From a virus: a stretch of DNA of 37,560 nt. Below the pieces are notes generated by a model. That model was not told the DNA's origin, did no database searches, and worked only from the letters and a program-made list of their open reading frames with translations. The DNA is taken from positions 1 to 37,560 of the IMG/VR virus record IMGVR_UViG_3300042294_002561; one strand, 5' to 3'. Position 1 is the stretch's first letter, and each line of letters begins with the position of its first letter. The translations under genes were made by a program, and so were the position numbers. Of the stretch, positions 31,509 through 36,962 are shown piece by piece.

Positions 31509-31566
31509 TGCACACTCCTTTCACATACATGGATACGATCAGCCAGACGATGAAGGCGGTGCCCAT
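31486..31566 (-). CDS. Possible 26-residue membrane peptide
   Basis: The frame begins one base after the exonuclease stop (TGACATG) and overlaps the start of the annealing-protein gene. The predicted peptide opens MGTAFIVWLIVSMYVKGVCN, a single membrane-length hydrophobic stretch. It fills the space between two otherwise well-packed genes. The ribosome site is weak (GGTGG), and the size allows chance. Tentative. Confidence 0.4.
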   Translation of the reverse strand: MGTAFIVWLIVSMYVKGVCNDRPDLD

Positions 31567-31567
31567 G

Positions 31568-32521
31568 TCAGCCACCCATCTTCAGTTGCTTGGCGAATCG
31601 CAGGGTGCGGAACTGGACAGTGCGCGCATCACGTGCCGGTTCCGCTCGGCTCGTGGTGCGGTACGTGAATCCGCTGCCGTCGGGCAGGACACCGTACTCG
31701 GCGGTCCCGATGGCGGCGAGGATGACGGCCTTGGCCTCGGACTCGAGGCGCTCGGCCTCCTTCTTCAAGACTTTGGCCTGCTCGAGCTGGGCGGCGGCTG
31801 CGATGGCATCGTCCGCCAGGCGCACGGCAACGCCGGCTTGGTGGGTGGGGTAGACCAGCTTCAGCATCTCGACATCCCCTTCGCATGGCGTCACCGGCGG
31901 GGGGATGTCCCTCTGCACGTGCTCGTTCCAGAACTCGTCAAGCTTGGCGAGCGCCCAGGATTCCCACTCGTCGTTCCGCAGCACCATGTGCCAGCGGGGC
32001 TTGGGCGGGATGAGGGCGGAGACGATGGCGCTGTCGGTGTCCAGCAGGTGCATGTACATGCTGGCCTGGATGCGGGCACCCAACGGTGCCTCGTCCCGCC
32101 ATGCGCTGAAGTTGTGGACGGGCGCCTTCAGCTCGAGCACGGAGGTGGTGCCGTCCTCCCCGTAGCAGGTGCCGTCCGGCGTGCCAGCCAGCCACGGTCG
32201 GTCGCTGTCGATGTACAGGTCACGGTTCAGGTCGACCTGCCAGCCCATCCGCCGGAGCTGGTCGGCGTGGAACCCCTCGGACGAGGAGCCCCAGTCCAGG
32301 ATGTCCTGCAGGCCGCTGTCTGCATCGTCGTCTGCCTCTGGCTCGACTGCCTCGGGCTCGTTGCCGGCGAGTTCCTGCGTGATCCTATGCCATTCGGAGA
32401 GGGGCGTGCCTCGGACGCCGGGCTGGCCGGGGGCAAGGATCGCTGCCGCCGTCGAGCCGGTGACCTTGCCCTTGCGGGCGGCGTGCCACTCGGGGGTGCC
32501 GTGTTGAATGCGAGTCTTCAT
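31568..32521 (-). CDS. YqaJ/lambda-exonuclease family nuclease
   Basis: A 317-residue protein when started at the ATG at 32521, which gives the family N-terminus (MKTRIQHGTPEWHAARKGKV); the open frame extends upstream to 32929, but that part is not family-like. Key motifs: EWHAARKGKVTGS (residues 11-23), LDWGSSSEG (75-83), GTPDG with D116, LELK with E130 and K132, and Q152-x3-Y156. These match the metal-binding PD-(D/E)XK core of the lambda exonuclease/YqaJ family, which digests 5' ends of double-stranded DNA to expose single strands for annealing. Residues 51-72 are an acidic insert. No Shine-Dalgarno precedes the ATG; a 10-bp inverted repeat lies just upstream instead. It works with the next gene's annealing protein. 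Confidence 0.85.
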   Translation of the reverse strand: MKTRIQHGTPEWHAARKGKVTGSTAAAILAPGQPGVRGTPLSEWHRITQELAGNEPEAVEPEADDDADSGLQDILDWGSSSEGFHADQLRRMGWQVDLNRDLYIDSDRPWLAGTPDGTCYGEDGTTSVLELKAPVHNFSAWRDEAPLGARIQASMYMHLLDTDSAIVSALIPPKPRWHMVLRNDEWESWALAKLDEFWNEHVQRDIPPPVTPCEGDVEMLKLVYPTHQAGVAVRLADDAIAAAAQLEQAKVLKKEAERLESEAKAVILAAIGTAEYGVLPDGSGFTYRTTSRAEPARDARTVQFRTLRFAKQLKMGG

Positions 32522-32541
32522 GGTTGTTGCGTAGGAGAAGT

Positions 32542-32595
32542 GCCGGCAGGGATGCAATGACAGCGGGGTGCCCTGCCGGCGGGAGCCACCCCGCC
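32542..32595 (-). promoter_or_regulatory. Inverted repeats upstream of the exonuclease gene
   Basis: A perfect 10-bp inverted repeat, GCCGGCAGGG at 32542-32551 and CCCTGCCGGC at 32571-32580, spaced by 19 bases. It overlaps a second repeat, GGCGGG at 32578-32583 with CCCGCC at 32590-32595. In the leftward mRNA these form alternative hairpins in the 89-base gap between the 62-residue gene and the exonuclease, whose start lacks a ribosome site. No U-tract follows, so this is not a standard terminator; a protein operator or an RNA control element is possible. Confidence 0.55.
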
Positions 32596-32610
32596 AGGCT
32601 GTGGTCGGTG

Positions 32611-32799
32611 TCAGAAGGGGATGTGGCTGCGCATCTCCTCTTCGATCTTGGCGCGCTCGTCCATGTAGCGGTCGAGCTCCTCGGCTTCCTGCTGCATCTC
32701 CTCGAGGATGCCGCGCGCCTGGATGACGGCGGGCGACAGCTCGTCGTGCTTGGTGATGAGGGACTGAAGAACGAACATGATGTCGGTACGGGGGTGCAT
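32611..32799 (-). CDS. Hypothetical 62-residue acidic helical protein
   Basis: Starts at ATG with a strong AAGGAG site 8 bases upstream. The sequence is almost wholly helical, with a C-terminal coiled coil (ILEEMQQEAEELDRYMDERAKIEEEMRSH). Small acidic coiled-coil proteins of early operons often bind host or replication proteins, but no function can be assigned. It precedes the exonuclease by 89 bases, the largest gap in the leftward operon up to this point. Confidence 0.65.
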   Translation of the reverse strand: MHPRTDIMFVLQSLITKHDELSPAVIQARGILEEMQQEAEELDRYMDERAKIEEEMRSHIPF

Positions 32800-32822
32800 T
32801 GCGTTGGCTCCTTGGTTGTAGT

Positions 32823-33044
32823 TTACTGCGGGTTGTAGTCGTGTGCAAGGGGGTTGTCGCGACGATCCTGCGCAGCCCTGATGATGGCGTCGCAGCCCTC
32901 GCGCACAGCCTCCTCGACCATGGCGTCACGCGCCTGGTTGGTGTTGGTGCGCCGCCACTTGGTCTCGAAGAACATGATGACGGCGGCCAGATGCACCTCG
33001 AGGGCGTGCATGGCGGACTGTCGGGATTGTTCGTGGATGTTCAT
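32823..33044 (-). CDS. Hypothetical 73-residue helical protein
   Basis: Start ATG at 33044 is chosen because it overlaps the upstream stop as ATGA; the frame is open further, but that part is shadow. The product is helical (SAMHALEVHLAAVIMFFETKW; VREGCDAIIRAAQDRRDN) with an amphipathic middle, and ends in HDYNPQ. No family is recognised. Part of the chain of small coupled genes. Confidence 0.55.
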   Translation of the reverse strand: MNIHEQSRQSAMHALEVHLAAVIMFFETKWRRTNTNQARDAMVEEAVREGCDAIIRAAQDRRDNPLAHDYNPQ

Positions 33045-33256
33045 GCGTTGCCTTTCCTGGGGCCGATGCCGGCCTGTTGTTGAAGCTGCTTCATGCCTTC
33101 GGCCCTGCGCTGCAGCTCGTCGCGCAGTAGCCGTGCTTGTTGTTCCCACTGGTAGGCGCGTTGCGGCTCGCGGATGGCGGCTGCGTGCAGCTCCACGATG
33201 CGCTCGTTGATGACATCGACGGCCATCTCCCGCGCCTTCTGCCGGTAGTCAATCAT
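33041..33256 (-). CDS. Hypothetical 71-residue basic helical protein
   Basis: Starts at ATG 33256 behind GGAGGTGA, overlapping the stop of the preceding gene. Sequence MIDYRQKAREMAVDVINERI, then Arg/Gln-rich helix (YQWEQQARLLRDELQRRAEG) and a basic Gly end. The ribosome site lies within the last codons (EVKP) of the upstream gene. Possibly a small nucleic-acid-binding or coiled-coil protein; function unknown. Confidence 0.55.
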   Translation of the reverse strand: MIDYRQKAREMAVDVINERIVELHAAAIREPQRAYQWEQQARLLRDELQRRAEGMKQLQQQAGIGPRKGNA

Positions 33257-33468
33257 GGCTTCACCTCCTTCGCATCCATCACAGCGTTGAAGGCGGCGAC
33301 GGCAGCCGGCAATCGATGCGCCTCGGGATGATCTTCGTTGGCGAAGATCGACAATCCATGGAAGGAGCCTTGGATCTGAAACCAATGCAATCCGCGCGCG
33401 TAACAGGGGATCAATCGGAACGGTTGGTCTTTGGCAACGGACACGGTGATGTTGTAAGTCACAGTCAT
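33253..33468 (-). CDS. Hypothetical 71-residue protein, beta then helix
   Basis: ATG at 33468, again behind GGAGGTGA and in an ATGA overlap. N-terminal strand pattern TVTYNITVSVAKDQPFRLI and a later helix LPAAVAAFNAVMDAKEVKP, a beta-beta-alpha layout shared in outline with several other genes of the array. It includes HWFQIQGSFHGLSIFA. It ends in EVKP, as does the next gene upstream. Function unknown. Confidence 0.55.
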   Translation of the reverse strand: MTVTYNITVSVAKDQPFRLIPCYARGLHWFQIQGSFHGLSIFANEDHPEAHRLPAAVAAFNAVMDAKEVKP

Positions 33469-33734
33469 GGCTTCACCTCCACAGTCAGGTTCTTGATGTC
33501 GATGTCCTCGTCGTGCGGCATGATGGCGTGATCGTGGACATCCCACCACAGCTCCGCGCTCAACTTGCAGTAGCCAGGGTCGCCGGGCTTGAGCTTGTGG
33601 GCGTCGCCCAGCGCAGAGCGCACCTCGTCGGCGGTGTCGAGGCCGATGCCGAAGGTATCGATGTCCTCCTGCGACATGGTGTGGACGCAGTATTGGACGA
33701 TGTGACGCTCGAACTTGATGACGTATTGCTTCAT
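33465..33734 (-). CDS. Hypothetical 89-residue acidic protein
   Basis: Starts MKQYVIKFERHIVQYCVHTM behind a strong AAGGAGGAA site, in an ATGA overlap. A first strand pair is followed by a helix (EDIDTFGIGLDTADEVRSALG) and an acidic, His-rich end (WWDVHDHAIMPHDEDID). The start region is identical for 23 bases to that of the neighbouring 59-residue gene. Function unknown. Confidence 0.6.
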   Translation of the reverse strand: MKQYVIKFERHIVQYCVHTMSQEDIDTFGIGLDTADEVRSALGDAHKLKPGDPGYCKLSAELWWDVHDHAIMPHDEDIDIKNLTVEVKP

Positions 33735-33910
33735 GCTTCCTCCTTGTCTGCCAAGGTCACCGTGACGCTCGGCAGTTGGTCGTACTCCGTGTAGTCGGCG
33801 ACATGGTCGAGCATGAACTGCGTCGCATCGACGATGCCATCCAGATGGTCGGAGTCAAGAGCGCCGTCGTTCACGACGACGCGGATGGTGAATGCCTTGT
33901 ATTGCTTCAT
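33731..33910 (-). CDS. Hypothetical 59-residue acidic protein
   Basis: Frame of 59 residues that begins MKQYKAFTIRVVVNDGALDS, continues HLDGIVDATQFMLDHVADY and ends LADKEEA. AAGGAGGAA precedes the ATG; its stop overlaps the next ATG. The start module (ribosome site plus MKQY codons) matches that of the 89-residue gene. A 25-base gap separates it from the gene upstream. Function unknown. Confidence 0.6.
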   Translation of the reverse strand: MKQYKAFTIRVVVNDGALDSDHLDGIVDATQFMLDHVADYTEYDQLPSVTVTLADKEEA

Positions 33911-33935
33911 GCTTCCTCCTTTTGTGGGTTCAGAG

Positions 33936-34151
33936 TCACAGATCCCTCCACGAGTATCTGCGGGGCAGGTGCTTGTCGATCTTGTCTCGATCGCTCTGCG
34001 ACATCGCCGCCATTTCTCGGTCGGGGATCTCGCACTGATCAGACGCGACCTTCCACCTACCCTCGTAGACCGACCAGTAGCGGATCACGACGAGGTCGCC
34101 GTGCTCGCGGAGGTCGTGGGTCACGCGGATTTGCATCTTGGGGTTGCTCAT
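33936..34151 (-). CDS. Hypothetical 71-residue protein
   Basis: ATG at 34151 behind GGAGGAAC, overlapping the preceding stop. MSNPKMQIRVTHDLREHGDL leads to a strand (VVIRYWSVYEGRWKVA) and a helical region (DREMAAMSQSDRDKIDKHL), ending in RRYSWRDL. The longer open frame upstream is not used because of the coupled start. Function unknown. Confidence 0.55.
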   Translation of the reverse strand: MSNPKMQIRVTHDLREHGDLVVIRYWSVYEGRWKVASDQCEIPDREMAAMSQSDRDKIDKHLPRRYSWRDL

Positions 34152-34384
34152 AGTTCCTCCTTGTAGGGTTCGACTTCGAACGAGTCTGCGTTGCCGTACT
34201 CGGGCTCGGCGTTGTAACGCAGCTCGTCCCAACGTTCGCGAGTCTTGGTCGTCGAGCCATCGACATCGACGGAGTTGCTGCCAGGGTAGCAATGCACGGT
34301 GTCGCGCAGCCGTTCGATGTCGTCCGGCCAATCGACGATGGCGTTGTAGCGGATGTGCTCAGTCCACGAGATGATGTACTTCAT
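34148..34384 (-). CDS. Hypothetical 78-residue acidic protein
   Basis: MKYIISWTEHIRYNAIVDWP followed by a helix (DDIERLRDTVHCY) and an acidic C-terminus (ADSFEVEPYKEEL). The beta-beta-alpha start resembles the other MK-Y genes of the array. It starts behind GAGGAGGA in an ATGA overlap. Function unknown. Confidence 0.6.
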   Translation of the reverse strand: MKYIISWTEHIRYNAIVDWPDDIERLRDTVHCYPGSNSVDVDGSTTKTRERWDELRYNAEPEYGNADSFEVEPYKEEL

Positions 34385-34644
34385 GCGTCCTCCTCGATTC
34401 GGGTGATGTAGATGCCGTCGGGATCATTCCAGTCGATGTCCTCGCCGTTAGAGCAAGCCGACCACATATCTTCGATTGCAGCGTTCACCCACGGCGGGAT
34501 TGAAAGCGCGGGGTAGTCGCGGAGGATTGCCGCTCGCGCCTGGTCGTCGGTCAATTCATCGGGGACTTTGATGACCGCGACGCGGGGAGCCTCGATGTAG
34601 AAAGAGATGTCCACCGTTCGCATCTTGGGCTGTTGCTCGCTCAT
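34381..34644 (-). CDS. Hypothetical 87-residue acidic protein
   Basis: ATG at 34644 overlaps the preceding stop. After MSEQQPKM it reads RTVDISFYIEAPRVAVIKVP, then ELTDDQARAAILRDYPALS, a typical beta-beta-alpha arrangement, and an acidic end (GEDIDWNDPDGIYITRIEEDA in part). Similar in outline to small phage proteins with paired strands and an EA-rich helix. Function unknown. Confidence 0.6.
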   Translation of the reverse strand: MSEQQPKMRTVDISFYIEAPRVAVIKVPDELTDDQARAAILRDYPALSIPPWVNAAIEDMWSACSNGEDIDWNDPDGIYITRIEEDA

Positions 34645-34901
34645 TCGTCCACCTGCCAGTCGGGATGGCCGTAGGACTCGGCGAGTTGCGCGAGCTCGTA
34701 GGCGAGGTCGTTGCGCAGTCGGTCGAGCTTGGCGTGGTACATGGCGACATGGGCGTGCTCCAAGTCCATGGTGAGCAGCGTGGCGAGGCGCTTGCGGGCT
34801 CTCTCCATGCTGCGGTCGAGGCTGGACAAGGCGTCCGAGCCGTGGTCGAGGGAACGCCAGATGTTGACGTCCTTCTCGAAGAGGGGTTCGTTGTCGGTCA
34901 T
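34641..34901 (-). CDS. Hypothetical 86-residue helical protein
   Basis: The ATG at 34901 (MTDNEPLFEKDVNIWRSLD) is chosen for its ATGA overlap. The protein is helical (SMERARKRLATLLTMDLEHA; MYHAKLDRLRNDLAYELAQL), likely a helical hairpin. Function unknown; the upstream extension of the frame is a shadow of the zinc-ribbon gene. Confidence 0.55.
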   Translation of the reverse strand: MTDNEPLFEKDVNIWRSLDHGSDALSSLDRSMERARKRLATLLTMDLEHAHVAMYHAKLDRLRNDLAYELAQLAESYGHPDWQVDE

Positions 34902-35119
34902 TCTTCGCAGTACCCGCAGCCGCAGGTGCTCCATTCGACCAAGAGGTTAAGGTAGCCGTAGACTGCGTGGTCGCCGCAGGCATGGCACTTGACGCGCTCT
35001 GCGTCAGGTTCGAGGAAGCCGTCGTGATCAACTCCGCACGAGTAGCAGACGGCGCCGCCGTCGTCGGCCTCGTGCATTGCGAGGAGGCGATCAACGGTGA
35101 TGGACTTGTGGATCTTCAC
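34898..35119 (-). CDS. Small zinc-ribbon protein
   Basis: A 73-residue protein starting at GTG 35119 in a GTGA-type overlap, with GGAG 8 bases upstream. It has two Cys pairs, CYSC and CHAC, separated by about 17 residues (CYSCGVDHDGFLEPDAERV...CHACGDHA), the classic zinc-ribbon layout, and a further Cys-rich end (STCGCGYCEE). It may bind nucleic acid or a protein partner. The longer open frame upstream is out of use because it covers the neighbouring gene in another frame. Confidence 0.65.
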   Translation of the reverse strand: MKIHKSITVDRLLAMHEADDGGAVCYSCGVDHDGFLEPDAERVKCHACGDHAVYGYLNLLVEWSTCGCGYCEE

Positions 35120-35484
35120 TGCATGGTCTCCTGTGAGAAGAAGTTGTTGGCATCCTCCATGACATCGACGCGCTCGAGCCTGAGCAGGTCGCGCGTAGTG
35201 AGGTGCGTGGGAGCGTCGCGGTGCGTGGTGGCGAGCAGGACGCCGCCCTGGCGGTCGAGGTCGCTGTAGTACAGACGCACGCCGTGGCCGTATTCCGGCA
35301 GGATGTTGACGCGCAGCAGCGACAGAGCCGCGACCTTGAGGTTGTCGGAGTACTCGAGCTCGTGGCGGTACGCGAAGGTGTGGCGGACGATCTGGTTGCC
35401 AAGATCGCAGCTCGCCACGATGCGAGCGCCACGGTGATTCGTGGCGGCAAGCTTCTTGGTTCGGACGATGAAGTGCATGGTCAT
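35116..35484 (-). CDS. Hypothetical 122-residue protein
   Basis: Starts at ATG 35484 (MTMHFIVRTKKLAATNHRGA); the second ATG two codons on is an alternative start. Mixed alpha/beta: RIVASCDLGNQIVRHTFAYR, LKVAALSLLRVNILPEYG, RLYYSDLDRQGGVLLATTH. No good ribosome site is present close to either ATG, so it may depend on coupling to the 261-residue gene that ends just 3 bases upstream. Function unknown. Confidence 0.6.
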   Translation of the reverse strand: MTMHFIVRTKKLAATNHRGARIVASCDLGNQIVRHTFAYRHELEYSDNLKVAALSLLRVNILPEYGHGVRLYYSDLDRQGGVLLATTHRDAPTHLTTRDLLRLERVDVMEDANNFFSQETMQ

Positions 35485-35487
35485 GTG

Positions 35488-36273
35488 CTAGTGGGCCTCG
35501 ATCGTGATGGACTTGCGACGGTCGTTGTCGTACTGCACGCCGTCGCAGAGCGTGCAGTCGATGCACTTGGTGCGGGAGCCGGCCTCGTTGGAGGCGGGGC
35601 AGACGACGCTGCCGGCGGGAACCGGAGCGTCCTTAGGCTTGGCGTAGAAGTAGCGCCAAGCCATGGCGGTGGCGTCGGCAACATCCTGTTCGGTGTCGCA
35701 GGACGCCATGAAGAAGCGACGCGCCCACGTGGAGCGGACGTCGCGCCATTGATGCGTGTAGCCGGTGTGCGACTTCGAAGCCGCAGCGATGCGGGCTACG
35801 AGGGACACGGGCAGGAACGCAGGGTCGCCGTAGGCGCCGAAGCGCGTAGAGCGGCCCGAGAACATCGCCAAGTCGCCGTCCCAGCGGGGATACCGACCGC
35901 GCTTGTAGGCGCGGTAGATGCCGTTGGGAGCCTTGCCAAGGTTGACGTAGCAAGACTTGGTGCGAAGCATCGCCTTGAGGGCCTGCGACGCTCGAGGACG
36001 ACGCGCCAGCCGTTGAATGAACGGACGGAACGCGCAGTCTCCGCAGGTCGCAGAGTCAAGGCCACGCTTGGCAGCCGTCGTAGGCGAAGAGTCGGCGTGC
36101 AGGATCCAGACTTGGATCATGTTGCCGGTCTTGCGGTTGACGGACTTCCAAGTGGCGATGGCGACGATGGGCGAGCCGTCGAAGTGCGAAGCGCCTTCCC
36201 ACAAGACTACACCCGTAGCCTTGCCAGGGAGGCGACGCGCACGACGGGGCCGCCGTCGAAGCATCTGAGCCAT
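35488..36273 (-). CDS. Cys-rich conserved-type phage protein
   Basis: A 261-residue protein starting at ATG behind AAGGAG. Eight cysteines: C77-G-D-C80, C108, C192, C225 and C237-x2-C240-x2-C243, the last group in CPASNEAGSRTKCIDCTLCD. This recalls zinc- or iron-sulphur-binding proteins. Other clear segments are GNMIQVWILHADSSP, GIYRAYKRGRYPRW and STRFGAYGDPAFLP, followed by HTGYTHQW. Proteins with the RFGAYGDPA and TGYTHQW pattern occur in various phages without a known function (recalled, not checked). It lies near the start of the leftward operon, so an early host-interaction or DNA-related role is possible. Confidence 0.65.
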   Translation of the reverse strand: MAQMLRRRPRRARRLPGKATGVVLWEGASHFDGSPIVAIATWKSVNRKTGNMIQVWILHADSSPTTAAKRGLDSATCGDCAFRPFIQRLARRPRASQALKAMLRTKSCYVNLGKAPNGIYRAYKRGRYPRWDGDLAMFSGRSTRFGAYGDPAFLPVSLVARIAAASKSHTGYTHQWRDVRSTWARRFFMASCDTEQDVADATAMAWRYFYAKPKDAPVPAGSVVCPASNEAGSRTKCIDCTLCDGVQYDNDRRKSITIEAH

Positions 36274-36286
36274 TGCGAATCTCCTT

Positions 36287-36305
36287 CGTGTGCTACTGGC
36301 ACACG
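36287..36305 (-). promoter_or_regulatory. Hairpin abutting a ribosome site
   Basis: Perfect 7-bp inverted repeat CGTGTGC / GCACACG with a 5-base loop, located in the leftward mRNA directly before the AAGGAG of the Cys-rich gene. It could mask or stabilise the ribosome site. Small, so chance cannot be excluded. Confidence 0.4.
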
Positions 36306-36345
36306 GGTTGTGCGACGCCGTTGCCGACGAAGCACAAGCCGAGGG

Positions 36346-36588
36346 TCAGAACACGAACCGGTACTCAGTCAGTTCCGGATTGCGCTCGAAGCTCCCTTCG
36401 GCAACAACGCAGTTGACGTGGAAGCTTGCCTTGCGAATAGCCAGCAAGGCTTGCTCGAAGTCGTGGTTGTTGCCATACCGCACCCGCTCCGCCTCCAAGA
36501 AGAGGCGATGCTGCTGCAGGCTGCCGAGCAACCGAACGTACACGGAGTAGTCCTGGAGAGACTGAGCCGGCGTCGACGAAGCATCCAT
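36346..36588 (-). CDS. Hypothetical 80-residue protein, first leftward gene
   Basis: ATG at 36588 with GGAG 8 bases upstream. MDASSTPAQSLQDYSVYVRL, then LGSLQQHRLFLEAERVRYG and a helix plus strand region (ALLAIRKASFHVNCVVAEG), ending in TEYRFVF. It is the first gene after the divergent control region and so is likely to be expressed early. No family is recognised. Confidence 0.6.
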   Translation of the reverse strand: MDASSTPAQSLQDYSVYVRLLGSLQQHRLFLEAERVRYGNNHDFEQALLAIRKASFHVNCVVAEGSFERNPELTEYRFVF

Positions 36589-36608
36589 CGCGAAACTCCA
36601 ACACCGAA

Positions 36609-36643
36609 GCCTGCGCCGCAGGCCGCTACGCGACGTGCGTAGC
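36609..36643 (-). repeat. Two tandem inverted repeats in the leftward leader
   Basis: GCCTGCG-C-CGCAGGC at 36609-36623 is a palindrome, and GCTACGC-gacgt-GCGTAGC at 36625-36643 has perfect 7-bp arms. They lie one base apart, 20-55 bases upstream of the first leftward gene, so they would form adjacent hairpins in its 5' leader or act as a double operator. Confidence 0.65.
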
Positions 36644-36676
36644 AGACGAGGGCACCTGGCATCGGTGGACTAGTGC

Positions 36677-36793
36677 GCACAAGGCACAAGGCACAAGGCG
36701 CAAGGCACAAGGCGCATTCGCTCGCTCGCTTGCTTGCTCGCTCGCGCTCGCTCGCGCTTGCGCTCGCTCGCTCGCTTGCTCGCTCGCTTGCTT
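36677..36793. repeat. Low-complexity tandem repeat tract
   Basis: Bases 36677-36715 are five copies of the heptamer GCRCAAG plus a partial unit. Bases 36716-36793 are CTCG/CTTG tetramer repeats (CGCTCGCTTGCTTGCTCGCT-type). No coding frame of note uses them. They may be a spacer, a slippage product or part of a replication or control site. Confidence 0.75.
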
Positions 36794-36880
36794 CACCCCC
36801 TAGCTTAGAATGACCAAAAAAACCTAGGGCATTCCTACTAAGTACCTGCAGGGTAAGGAGTTAGAGCCGCTAGTTTATAA

Positions 36881-36945
36881 CTTGCGCCCCGGGCGCGTCA
36901 AGCGTAGGATCGGGCGCAAGCGACCGGGGCGCATGGTGCGTCCCT
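36881..36945 (+). promoter_or_regulatory. Overlapping inverted repeats before the right-edge gene
   Basis: CTTGCGCCC at 36881-36889 pairs with GGGCGCAAG at 36912-36920, while GCGCCCCGG at 36884-36892 pairs with CCGGGGCGC at 36924-36932. Since both use the same left arm, only one can form at a time. A third hairpin, GGGGCGCA/TGCGTCCC, lies at 36926-36945 just ahead of the GGAG at 36952-36955. The layout resembles an attenuator or switchable leader (inference). Confidence 0.5.
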
Positions 36946-36962
36946 TCGCTCGGAGAATGACA

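Larger units (their letters stand above)
36589..36962. promoter_or_regulatory. Divergent control region between leftward and rightward genes
   Basis: This 374-base gap separates the start of the leftward operon from a rightward open frame, so promoters for both are expected here. No convincing sigma70 -35/-10 pair was found; TATAAC at 36876-36881 lacks a matching -35. It holds two hairpins near the left end, a low-complexity tract, a CCTAGG and a CCTGCAGG palindrome, and overlapping inverted repeats near the right end. The 36794-36880 stretch is the most AT-rich part and the likeliest promoter site. Confidence 0.5.

Noticed and set aside
31382-32560. 392-codon rightward frame across the exonuclease gene
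   Set aside because: Antisense shadow; the exonuclease frame has the catalytic motifs.
36716-36793. Repeat tract as a possible CRISPR array
   Set aside because: Units are 4-8 bases without unique spacers; this is simple low-complexity DNA.
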